Shown here piece after piece: positions 1-12,900 of a stretch of 51,709 bases of DNA. The stretch's first letter is position 1. Each line of letters begins with the position of its first letter. The stretch lies in the NCBI GenBank assembly GCA_013365365.1, contig JABVXU010000388.1:1-51709 (forward strand), in the 5' to 3' direction. This DNA is from Cruorifilaria tuberocauda (lineage: Eukaryota > Nematoda > Chromadorea > Rhabditida > Onchocercidae). A program made the translations under genes and the position numbers. Below the pieces are notes generated by a model, which was not told where the DNA came from, searched no databases, and saw only the letters and a list, made by a program, of their open reading frames with translations.

Positions 1-592
1 GATAAATGAATAATGATAATTCATAGGCGGATAATAATTTTTTTTCTTTTTTACCAATGGTTTTTTTATTGAAATTACATCATAATACAGAGAATTAACT
101 TTCCTGAATTAATTAAATAGTTAATATTAAACATTAAATAATCTGTAAATTATTTATTAACCAAGTTTATTAAATAAATATAAATATTAAATAAATTAAA
201 TTTATTTAAAAATTAAATGAATGCTAATATAATATAATAAAATATTAATTTAATTAAATAATTAAATAATTTTTGAAGGAATGAATTTTACAGTGTTTCT
301 TTCATTAAAGATCGGAAGTGAAAATTTTAAAACAAAAGGATAACAATAATAAGAAAAAAACAGAAAAAATATAAAGCAAAGGAAATTATCAGAGAGAAGT
401 TATCAGTTAACAGATTTTATTATCAGCTAATCAGCTAACTATTCTATTAGCTGAAAATATTAGCTATTTCACATGAAACATGATAGTCTTTTCACTCAAA
501 ATATTGCCATAATCGTTTTTTTTTCTCTTTCTATTTTAACTCTTAAAAATTTTCTTCCAAATTTATTGCAATATTTCAATAAAATTACTTCA

Positions 593-960
593 AAGTATTT
601 AATGGCATTAATTAAAAGGTCAAGTCAATCGCTTAACTATTATCAGATGTACTATATTTAAAATTAAATCGATTATTTGATATTTAGTTCATCTATAAGA
701 TGTAGGTTGTAAGAATGATAATGAGTAAAATTAAAAACAAATTATAGCTTAACTAGCTAATAATTTATTTCTTATCAATCATTCCAAGTATTCAATGGCA
801 TTACGTGAAAGGTTAAGTCAATCATTTAGCTATTATCAGATATATTTGATGCTGGATATTTAAAATCAAATCAAATCAATGATTTGATAATTAACTCTCT
901 TATAACTTGTAAAACTGATAATGGTTAAAATTAAAAAGAATTTACATTCAACAGCTTAGC
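593..960. repeat. Imperfect direct duplication, offset 193 bp
   Basis: The segment beginning AAGTATTTAATGGCATTA at 593 recurs at 786 as AAGTATTCAATGGCATTA, followed in both copies by a matching stretch ending in GCTATTATCAGAT or a close variant. Further matches continue into the flanks (GGATATTTAAAATCAAATC-like, then AACTTGTAA, GATAATG and AGCTTA). Divergence is moderate, so this is an old tandem duplication. No coding potential is visible. Confidence 0.7.
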
Positions 961-1375
961 TTGGCTAATAATTTATTTCACATCAATTCTAATATTTCAA
1001 ACGGAGAAGTTTGCGAAAGTTATATTTTCAATTTTGAAATTCAAAAATTAGGATTCCGTTTTTGATTCGATTTGATTCAACCGTTCCAATTTTTTCACGC
1101 TAATTTAATTAGCGATTAAATATACTGAGAAAAATTTCCACATAATCAAATTTAAAAGTTTTTGTTAAATTTAAAATAGTGTCCGGAAGCTTCATGGATT
1201 TCTGAAACATTTTCAGATTCCATTTTAAAATTTTGTAAATTATAAACTAATCTGCAGTAAAAAGATTTAAATAATATTATGAATTTCAACCTTTGATTTT
1301 TAATTTTTGTCTTATCACTGAAAGAAATTATAAAAACAAAAAACCAATAGAAGACAGAATTTCACCAATTCAATA

Positions 1376-1475
1376 AGTGTAATATAATAAAAGTATAATA
1401 TAATAAAATAAGTATAATATAATAAAATAAGTATAATATAATAAAAGTAATATAAGTAAAAATAATATAATAAAG
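1376..1475. repeat. AT-rich tandem repeat (GTATAATATAATAAAA type)
   Basis: About four copies of a roughly 16-21-bp unit of the form AAGTATAATATAATAAAAT follow one another, then degrade into shorter AATATAATAA pieces. Confidence 0.7.
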
Positions 1476-1499
1476 GGTTATTAATTGTAATTCATAATG

Positions 1500-1910
1500 C
1501 TATCGCATAAAATCATATGATACTGTATCAGCTTATAACATTACATGATACTATCCAAACTGTTATCGTATAAGACTACATGATACCGTATCAGCTTATA
1601 ACATTACATGATACTATTCCAAACTGCTATCGCATAGGACAACATAATACTGTTCCAAACTGGCATTTTATAAAATCATGATACTGTATTACAGCTATCA
1701 TCTTATAAGACACATGATACTATCCAAACTGCTATCGTATAAGACTACTTGGTATTGTCCCAGACTGTTATCTCATAAGACGAAATTATACTTCGTAATA
1801 CTGTCCCAGAATGGTTTATCATGAGATCGTATAATACTGTATCTCATAAAATCACATGGTACTGTCCCAGACTGTTATCTCATAAGACGTAATGATACTG
1901 TTATCGTTGA
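1500..1910. repeat. Degenerate repeat with CATGATACT/TATCGTATAAGAC motifs
   Basis: Variants of ACATGATACTGT, CCAAACTGCTATCG and CATAAGAC recur about every 40-60 bp. The same CATGATACTG word is the core of the exact 37-bp array further downstream (2482-2720), so the two blocks probably share an origin. Confidence 0.65.
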
Positions 1911-2481
1911 ACTTCTTTGAATTCGGGATTAATTTTTAATTAATTTATTTGAGTTTGACTGAATACTGTCGAATACTGTCGAATTACAGTGGAATAAGAA
2001 TTGGGCTCTCTGCTGGTGGTTGTATAAGCTAATGTCAATGCTTCATTCAAAATTGCTAATAACAGCAATTAGCTAAAGAGGGTAATTGTCGTATCCGGTC
2101 CAGATACTGCCCTTCTCCGGTCGTAAAAAGATATTAGCACAAAGAAACTCGTGTACAGTGGTAAACCGATAAACACAAAGATTAAAATGGTTATAGGATA
2201 TCTGAGTTAATTGAAACAATTGAAATGCGAATTGTGTAAGTGGTAAATTCTGCATCATCCCTTAAAGATAATAATGAAACTGTGGTTAAGACAGTGGTTG
2301 ATTAACCTTTAGTCATTCCTTGATGATAATGATGAAATAAAGAAAGTGAAGCTACAGAGAGAACAAAGCTTACAATATGCTTTAACTGGTCCATCTACAC
2401 AAAGACTTCCCAACATATAATTTCATCATCTACGAATTTAACTTTTCCTTTTACGTGATTTCGGTTTTTTCCTACAACTTT

Positions 2482-2720
2482 CATGATACTGGTCTCTTAT
2501 AAAATTAAATGATACTATCATGATACTGGTCTCTTATAAGACTAAATGAAACTATCATGATACTGGTCTCTTATAAAATTAAATGATATTATCATGATAC
2601 TGGTCTCTTATAAAATTAAATGATATTATCATGATACTGATCCCTTATAGGGCAAAATGATAGTATCATGATACTGGTCTCTTATAAGACTAAATGATAT
2701 TATCATATACTGTCCCAGAA
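2482..2720. repeat. 37-bp minisatellite, about seven units
   Basis: The word CATGATACTGGTCTCTTATA, or a close variant, starts at 2482, 2519, 2556, 2593, 2630 and 2667, and a degraded copy starts at 2704. The spacing is exactly 37 bp each time. Each unit continues with AAATTAAATGATATTAT. Substitutions occur but no length changes, which suggests recent unequal-crossover homogenisation. There are no unique spacers, so it is not a CRISPR array. Confidence 0.9.
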
Positions 2721-3977
2721 TACTCTCTCGGAAATCACATGATACTCTAATAGACTACCAATTTCACAAGACTATAGAATACTATATCCTGGACTAGATC
2801 CATGGAAAAAGACTATAGACTACTATTTAATCTTATTTTTAAAAAAAAATGTAAGATAAATTTGAAATATTTTAAAATTAAATTAAATACATTAATTAAT
2901 TAATTGAAGTGAATTTTTTAATCAAAATAAAAATATTTTTATCATTTTAATCAAACATTCTCCACGGTCATATTTGGATATTTATGCAAATTTTTTACTA
3001 TCCATTCTCTTACAATTTCCTCTCTTTTTTTCCATATTTTTATTATATTTTCATTGATTATCAAAGGAAAAGAAAAAGAAGACATGAGATTCAGCCAATA
3101 GCAGATGATATGCAAAATTTTTGAATTTTTCTAATCATATATATAACGGTTGTTTTTGTTAGTGTTATCATTTTGTTACTGTCAGGTGTGCTTGGTGCCA
3201 AGTAGGTTCCTTCTTTATTTTAGGTTTTATTTTTAATAATTAATTATACCACCTTTGTTTTAGACCTTTATTTTTTAATAATTACTTGTATGTCTTCTAT
3301 ACGAATTAATTATTAAATGAGGTTAATTAGGTCAGCATTAGGTTTTTCGTTATTCCTCTTCTTTACAAATCATCAATTCATTCATTCATTCATCTGTTTA
3401 TCAGTTAAACAACTACCTGTCTATCTTATCATTTTCTATCTATTTGAGATAGTAATTTGAGAATTATTATCAGATAGCTTAGAGAGATATATTAGAGGTA
3501 GCTTATAGAAACTTAGAGAGATTTGAGAAATCATTCAATGTATTTACATATGTGTCAATAAGTGCACTGCTCAGAAAAGAGTGCATGATCATACCGAATT
3601 ACTAAGTAACTTACTTATTTATCGATTAACAGGTTATTATCATTCGTATCTACTATTATCATTATCATGCATGCATTAATCTAAATGTTTACCTTTAATT
3701 GAAATCTTTCTATTCTAATTTAGGCTTTTTATTACTTTAAAAGTTCTTGTTTACTTTTTTTTTTTCATTCTGGAAGTTCTTTTGTTTACCGTTTATCAAA
3801 CGTATCAGAAAATGTCAATAATCAATTGACTGTCTTCCACTTCCACGTTGACATTTGTGAATTCACGTGAATTTACGTAAACTTTCAAGTTCTACGTTAT
3901 ATTAAACTAATGAGTGAATTAGTAAAACTATCAACATTTTCGAATAATTTCAGACGGATTATTCACGTGGCAAGTGT

Positions 3978-6900
3978 ATGACAATGTTTTCAAGAGCACG
4001 TGGTCGTGCCTTATGGATTGAAGAATATGCAGAAGATAGCGTCTACTATCAAGTGAGTTTAAAATACAAAAGTTGAATTTTTTCTGCAGATCAATCAATT
4101 AATTGAATGCTTCTTACGTTAATGTCCGTGAATTTACGTGAATAATTGACGGAATTACACCGTATCTCGCCCAAATTGAAACGGTCGTTATCCAAACGCC
4201 TATTCTTTCTAACATTGCTTTGATCACGAAATTGGTGAAAAATTATCAAGATATTATACAAAACACGTACGTGAGGGATGATGTCTTTGCGGATGTCTAG
4301 TTTATTTCTTTCAAACGTTTTCAGTTTGTAATTTACTAATTTTGTTTTGTTTTTTCCGCTATTCAAGGATTATCAGTATTTCTCAATGAATCCATACCTG
4401 GAAAAATTAGGTTGCTTGAATTGCAATTCGGAAGGTCATGAAACAAACGATTGTGTTTTACCTTCACGTTTTGATTCCAAGAATGAAAATGTTGACACTC
4501 CAAGAAGAATGGGTATTTTCAGTATAATTTAATTCAAACCAAAAAAAAATTAATTAGAAATATTTAGATTAGAAATTAGACGCTTTTGAATGAAAAAAAA
4601 ATCTGAAATAAAACAAGAGAAATTATCATTCGTAATCACAGTATTATCAGATTAAAAAAAAAAAGATAATCATGATAATTACGTTAATAATGATAATAAT
4701 GATAATAATCATTCAAACAGATCAATAAGATTCATTTTTGTCAAATTCGATTCATTTGGTTAATTTCGTATAGATGGCAATCTTAACGCAAATTATGCAA
4801 ATTTTAAGAAAGAAATCGATAAATCGATAATTTTTTTTCTTGTTTACTGTATTGCTCCGTTTTTTTCTTTTGTAGTGCTGTTAAAGTTACGGTGTAATAC
4901 CATATCCAATCCACGTTATATGTTACCGTACGATTACCCCGTCAAGGGTACTGTTTTACACGTCAACCATAAAGAGAATTGCATATATGTAAGACCACAA
5001 ATTTTGGATGAAATATGCGGTGTACTAGAAAATTTCTTATCTGAAATTCACCAAGTGACATTATGCCCAACAACACCAACTAAAATTGATATCGGTAAGT
5101 AATCTTTCGTTTTATTTGTTTTTTAAAATTTACTGATAATTACTAAGGTGGGATTTTCAATGATTCAGTTTATTTAATTTATTTTGCAACTTTTAAATTA
5201 GTTATAGGTAAACTTTGGGTTTTGAGTTATTAAGTAAGGATGTAATATTTTAAATTCGAATAAGTCAATTTATCTAATCAAATTTATTTTGCAACTTCTA
5301 AATTAATTTTAGGTAAAGTTTAGGTAGTTTTAAAAAGAAAAACTTTTCATTATGTAAATTTAAAAGTTCAATAAATAATTCACTGATATATTTATTTGCC
5401 TTAAATTATTAATTAAAGAAGTATTACTTTGAATTCGAATAAGTCAATCTATCTAATTAAATTTATTTCGCAACTTCTAAATTAGTTTTAGGTAAACTTT
5501 GGGTTTTGAGTTATTAAGTAAAGATGTAATATTTTGAATTCGAATAAGTCAATTTATCTAATCAAATTTATTTTGCAACTTCTAAATTAATTTTACGTAA
5601 AGTTTAGGTAGTTTTAAAAAGAAAAACTTTTCATTATGTAAATTTAAAAGTTCAATAAATATTTCACTGATATATTTATTTGCCTTAAATTATTAATTAA
5701 AGAAGTATTACTTTGAATTGAATAAGTCAATTCGTCTAACTAAATTTATTTCGCAACTTCCAAATTAGTTTTAGGTAAAGTTTAGGTTTTAAATTATTGA
5801 GCAAGATTGTTGAGTAGTAAGTATTAAGTAAAATAGTATGAGTTAGGTTTTAAATTATCAAGTTAAATTATTAAGTAGTAAGTATTAGGTAAAATAGTTT
5901 TAATTCGAGTAATTCAATAAGTTTTACATTAAATTAATTTTGCAACTTTTAAATTAGTTTTACGTAAATCATAGGACGAAAAAATTTTCATTTTGTCAGC
6001 TTACATTCAATAAATAATTCATTGATATATTTATTTGTTTTAGATAATTAATTAAATGGAAAAACATTTATTAACTTTCTATTTTTTTGAAATAAATTTA
6101 GATGATTTTTGAATTTTACAAAAAAAATTTTGTAAAAATTTTGTTAAAATTTGCTAAATGTGCAAAAACCCATTCATTCATTAGAAAATATATGTCTAAA
6201 AAAGGTTTCATACTTTTTTTAAAATTTTTATTTACTAATAAAGGTGGTGTTTATTTGGTACGTCGACAAGGTAGTAACATTTTGGCACGTGGCGTATGCG
6301 CACATATGTATTTTAACTGGCAAATGGCTACACAGTGGCAGGTAAATCTATTAATTAATAAATTGAAAATTAAATTAATGGATAGAAGATTGGAAATTTA
6401 ACTAATAATGGAAATTGAAAATTTAATCAATCGATGATATTCATGAAGGATAGATAAAATATTTGCAAAGTTTAGGAATGAAATAAATTTTTTAATTAGT
6501 AAATTGGAAATTTAATTAATAGATTGGTGAATGTTCGAGAATGTTAATTGATAAGTTTGAAGAATATTAATTAATAATTTGGAAAGTTTAAAATTGAATT
6601 ATTCGATTTTTTGTGGAAAAGTTTTAGTTGTAGCAAAAGTTTTATTTGTAATTTTATTTGTAAAGTAATAGTTTTTTATTTCCTAAAAAAATGTTCTCAA
6701 ACATTCTATTTTGTACTGAATCATTCTATTTGAAAACTTTTCTGAATGTTTCATTTGTCATATTTAAATTGATTATCTTTTTCTGTGCTTCTTTATCATA
6801 GTAATAATATTTTCGTACAGGATTCAACTTATTACTTTTACTAATTTAGAATCTTATTATCGTATTACTTTTACTTATTACTTCAGGTTATTACTTTTAC

Positions 6901-9900
6901 TTTTATATCATATCATGAAGTATTCACTGAATTAAAAAATTTTTATTTTCCAATTTCTATATTTTCATTTATAGATTTAAGCTTTGAAACGATTAGAGCT
7001 GATAACTTCTTATCACATATATCAACTCGGAATACTTTTTGCCATTGCTGTTCTGTATTGTTTGCAAATTTGAACGTACTTTTACTTTTCTCACCGTAAT
7101 AATATTCTATTAATTCAAGAATTGTAATTCTATTTCTAAATATCTTATCATGATTATGATATAATCCTTATGAAATCCGGATCTGCCGGATCGGCGTTAC
7201 ATCTAATCGGGATGTTATTTGTACTTTTCCTAATTTTGATATCTTTGATTTGCCACATCTGTTATATTACATTTTCAGTTTTCGAGGTAAATTAATGAAA
7301 AGCGAATATAAAGCAGTCAGTTAAGCGATCAGTTTATAATTTCCTTTTTAATTTTTTTTTTAAGATGTATCTAATCGATATTGGACAAACCGAATTCGTT
7401 GATCAACGTTCAATTTACTTATTACCTGCACAACTTCATTCAATGCCACCAATTGCGGTGCCATTGGTACTGACAAATTGTCGTGTTGGTTATGAAAGCA
7501 TGGTTACCTGTACTTCGGATCATTTCTCAACGTTTAATATCGGTTCCAGATGCATATTCGCATTATCATCTTCTTATCAAGGTTAATTCATTCTTTTAGA
7601 ATTTAGAGGTTATCGATGTACATCTATCAATTCCAAACTGTAAACCGCTATAAAATATTTTAAAGTAGACCACAATATTTTGGAATAAGAATTGGTCTAA
7701 AAAAAGTTCAAAATAAAGTTGTTAAAATAAAACAGACCATTATTTCACAAGTTCATAACTGTTATCAGTTCATTGCATTACAAATAAGTAATTAGAGAGT
7801 ATTTGCAAACTTTTTATTTTAGGTCGACCATTATCACTAGTAAAAGATGGTTATTATCCGAATTTGGTCAGTTCACTCTATCCACCGCCTCTTTTAGCTC
7901 GAATTTTTGGTGGGGCAACGTTACGTGATGAGGTATTCTGCAGATGGGTAATGCTTTTTCTTTTTTTTTTTTTAATTAAAATTCATTAGCAGAAAGCACT
8001 TTGTAATTATAAGACTTAGAAAAGAAATGTTTTTAGTGACACTTTGAATGACATTTTTATTTTTGAATTGAGTTGAAATTTGATAAGATCATATCAAATA
8101 AGATAATATTCTTTTGTTCGATGATTCTGGACTAACAGATTAACAGCTAAGCACTTTAAAATTATGATATTAGAAAACTCAGCATTTACGTTTCCGAATA
8201 AGAAATAATCAAGATTTGTTGAATCGGTACTTGTTAATCAATTATCAATTAATTAATAATTCTTAACTGGTCAGATGATTAGAAAAAATATCATTTTAAA
8301 GATGAGTAAGAAATATTTCCAGATTCAAAACTTTCTTTACTAGATGATTTAGCTTTTTCAAGTAAAATATATTCTATCTATAACATAATAGATCATAACT
8401 AAATATAGAATTTGAATAAAGTATTTGGGATTAGGTATTTTTTTTTATTCTTCGCTTATATCAAACTTATTTTGGCATAAATAACAATTGAATTGATAAT
8501 TGTGGTGAATAATTGAATGATTACCAGTAGTAATCAATAAACTATCTTACAGGGTTTACCAGAAATTACTTCTCTCAGTTATCCTCCGATCTGTCCACTT
8601 TATTGCCCATCAACATTTTCATTCAATAAATTCACTTTGGAATATCCATTACCGGTAACAGTAACTGTACAAGTAACGGAAAAAATCAATGAAACTCATT
8701 ATTGGCTTCGTGATGTTTCACTTTGTTCCATTATTAGAAAGGTTATTTTCATTTAAATTTATATATCAATATAAAACTAAAAGAAAAGAAAATTTTTTAT
8801 CATATGTTTATCATTAATTTATCATTTTAATTAAAAAATATCAAAAAATTTTCAAATATTTTAATACAGTGAGAAAAAAAAGTAATAATTTCATTAATGT
8901 TTCATTCCTTTATTTTTGTTACCTCAAATCAAATTCAGAGCAATCAGCTGTTTAATTTACAATTTTAAAGCATCAAGAAATTTTTTACCATATATATTTC
9001 AACGAACATAATAATATATAAGAATTCAACTTATTATTAAATCTATTTAACTAATATTTGTAGTTACTTTAAGCTAATAATTCTATTAAAAGAAGTGGAA
9101 AGCATTTAATTTACGGGAAAATTTTGATTGCCGTAAAAAGGAAGCTTTCATTTCTGTTATTACCATTAGTAAAATATATTTTCGTTGCATATAAAGTAAT
9201 AGTATTGGATAAAGTAATAGTATTAGATAATCTTTTGGAGCTTAATCAATTATAATCAATCATAGAAGATTTATCTGTTAATCAGTTAATTCATGAAACT
9301 CATCAATTTGAATTTCTATTTACTGTTTTCATAGATTTAGTGATAACTTTATTATATTATCAATATTTATTTATGGTAATCTTACTTCTTTATCAGATAA
9401 GTGAAAACTTTTTGTTTTTTATAGTATTATTAAGAAAAAATTAAAAGTTATATTTTAAGCAAATAGTATTACCATCGAATGGTTTATGGCCATATATTGA
9501 GGACAAGCGTTCATTGGCCTGTATTGCACATGTTCAACGACCGGTGTCTAAACAGTTGCGTTATTATCGGTTAGTTTAACAAAGTTTATGATATTATACA
9601 AGGATGAGATAAGAGATTCTATTTTTAAGATTACTATAATAATAAAATTTACATTTTAAATTTGGAATTCAGAATTTTGAAATCGTTCTAATTGAAATTA
9701 AAATTCATTATCTAAAAGTTAAGCTTATGAAAGTTTATAAAAGTTAAGTTTAAAAAAGTTTCTGAAATATGATACGTTTTCACTTTGATCTTCGATATAG
9801 TTTTGAGAATACGTGATAATAATCTTTTTCTAATCTGTTCAAAATGAATTACTTGTATTTTGCATGAATATAACTTATTATTTTCAGTTTAATTGAAAAA

Positions 9901-12900
9901 TTGATTTAATTGTTGCAGTGCGGTAGCTAGCAATTTTAATAGCGAAAGAAGTTGTTGTACAGTATTTTTGATTGATTACGGTCAGACATTATATTGCGAT
10001 ATTCATCATCTCTTCGATCTATCGGATCAGGTAAAAATTCTTATTTTCAGAAATTATAGCATGATTATGGAAAAGGAGTTAAAACAAGTAAGAGCATATC
10101 TTTCAGCCTCCGATAGTTTTATATTCGTTTGCTGCAGCATTTAAGTGTACTGTTAGTCAAAAGGATCCAATCGATGGTGGAATTCGCATTGCAATGGTTT
10201 TTTCATTTTATTTTTTGATTAAATTTTACAAAACTAAAAAATTATTGCATTTTTTGTGTTTTTAATTTGCAATTAATCTGAAATTTATATCTTACAGAAT
10301 TTATTTAAGTAAGATTGATGATTTTAGTTTAAATAACATGAAAATAATTAAAGAATGGAAAAGAATTAATAGATTAATTTGAAGTACTTAAGAGTGTAAG
10401 TAAATAAATAAGAAATGATTGATTGCATAAGTGAAGAAGTTAAAATAAAAAATATTGTAGTACAACTTCTTTATATTTTATTTATTGTTGTTGTATCTTA
10501 AAAGTTTAAGTATTACAGTCGTAGATGTTATTCTTAAAAAAGGAAATTTAGAATTAAAATGAAATAACACTGATGATAAAGATGATGAATCATTGTGTAA
10601 TTGTTTAGTAATTAGGATTAGTTTAAAAGTAGTTGTCAGTTTGAAAATAATATTAATTAATTATTTATAGCTTGCGGTGGATGAACAATATGTTATTCAA
10701 ATAACTGGGAAAGAAGACGATATAAGCTATATTGCAACTATTGATATGCATATTCGTGATGATTTTCAATATCCACAAAATTTAGATCTAGCAAATGGCA
10801 TATCAATTAATAATCCACAATCATTAACATTAACTTACAACGATCAGACCTATCAAACCAACGAAATTTTGGAAAATAACCATAATAATAATATTAACGA
10901 CAATAATAATAATAGTAATAATAATAATAATAATGATTACAATAATAATAATAATATCAGCTACCCAAATAATTATAATAATTCAATGAATATGGGAACA
11001 ATGTTTCCAGCAGTTGGTGTATCGATACCTCCTAATCAGTTCGTTCATTTTTTTCGTTCATTCTTTCAAATTATAATTAAATTACTAAATTTCAATTTTT
11101 TCTTCACGACGATAAAAATTATATTTCCAACAATTGGATAAATTAATGATTGTGTTAGAAATATTTGCATTATTGATTTATATCACATATCTATTAAGTT
11201 TTTGAGCAGTAGAATCATCAGGTGATAATAAATGGAAAATATCATGAATCACTTTAACACAAGCATTTTTGAATGCAATAAATGCGGAAAAAATATTAGA
11301 AATATGAAATTATTTCAGAGAAATTATGGATAGTATAAAAGCATTGGATGTAAAAGTCAGTATAAAATTGGCACAAATGTCTAGTCGAATTGATGAATTA
11401 TTCGGCGTTCTTCGTAACTTACAGGTAAGTAAAGTATATTGATTTATACTGAAGTATCACTAGTGTTTATTGAAAAGATGGGAATTGATTCGCAATCTAC
11501 GATAAGGCTTTTTCTTCATCCATACGCTAAATTCACTTTTCAGGCCTTGAAAGTGATTAATGTAATCTATTGTTCTATAAATTTTCAATCTGATATAACT
11601 TATTGATTGTTGCTAATTTCAGTTAACCAATGGTATCGCAAATTCTTACATCTGAAATAGATCTTTTTATTAGAATGTTGCTAATTCCAGTTAGTCACAG
11701 TGGTACCTCAAATTTTCTCCCATTCCAGCAGACATATCAACATAATGATACGCAAGGAGCACCAAGAAACAGAATGCGAAGTCCATCATTTGCTGCAGGT
11801 GATGGAAGAGAAACGTTTTCCTCTGGTACCAATCATCAATCATCACCATTGTTTGGACAAACACCCATTTCAAGGTACCGTTTAATCATATACTCAAGAG
11901 TGCATTTCACTGTATATTTCACTAGACTTCTTAAAAAGTTACTTTTTATTGTAACTGATAATATACAGTTGAAGTAGAGAAAGTACTAAAGAAATTGCTT
12001 TCTGTGTAATCTTAATCTAAATTCATTTTGAAATTTTTGTTATTTTTTCTTAGACTTCAAACAGCTTCATATCCCCAACAGTATGCTCAACAACAGCAAC
12101 AATCGAATATTGTACCACCAAGCGGGCGCTACTATTCTCACGGAATTGAAAATCAACGATATACATTTGCAAATCATCCGCATCAATATTATCATCAATC
12201 TAACACCTACGTAAATCATATTAATCAACAAAGTTTGTTCTTTTACATCTTTTCATTTTCAATTTTCTAACTGACTAAATGATTAGCTATCATATAGCAA
12301 TTAAATAAATCATACTTAATTTTGTACTTTAAATTCAATTTTAAACTAAGTTAAGAAGTATATCTGAGAAGTTTTTTTAATTAAAATCAATTCCTCTCTA
12401 GAAAAATTATATTTTATGGGTTAGTAAAGATTGTACATCAAAGATTGTTGGATTAAATGAACTCATTTTAGATGTGACGTTGAAGGATAAATCCGTTAAA
12501 CGTTATCAATTGATCTCATTAATGAAATGAAGTATTTTACCATTGCCATAATTGTTTCTAACCTAAATATTATTTCAGTTCAACGACAACCTATCGATTT
12601 TTCTCAACAATTTTATCCACAACCGCGTCCATTACGATCAGTGGTACCAGGATGCGCAGTATGTTTGCAACAACGTAATTATGAAAATCAAAGTTTAAAA
12701 TCATGTTGCTTTTGTGGTGCTTATATGGAACATAAACAACGTTGTTTCATCACCTCAAATAACAGCTCTATTCGACATTCAACAGTATCACGTTTTAATG
12801 CTACACAATTGCAAACATTTACGTACACAACATCATCGGATAATCATTATGGTACCTCGACAACTTCTGTGAATTCATCACCAACGATTCATTCATCATT

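Larger units (their letters stand above)
1..3950. other. Intergenic region upstream of the Tudor gene
   Basis: I see no convincing coding exon here. Open frames such as 473-661 and the minus-strand frame at 2073-2258 are short, low-complexity and have no partner exons. The stretch holds a 193-bp imperfect duplication (about 593-960), an AT-rich short tandem repeat (1376-1475), a degenerate palindrome-rich repeat (1500-1900) and an exact 37-bp minisatellite (2482-2720), each listed separately. The promoter of the downstream gene should lie in the last kilobase, but I recognise no specific site. Confidence 0.6.

Noticed and set aside
2482..2720. Regularly spaced 37-bp repeat considered as a CRISPR array
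   Set aside because: The whole 37-bp unit repeats with no unique spacers, and the host genome is eukaryotic with spliced genes.
6102..6243. Upstream part of the frame before the Tudor 1 exon
   Set aside because: The Lys/Phe-rich sequence does not resemble a Tudor region, and its acceptor would be in the wrong phase relative to the exon ending at 5094.
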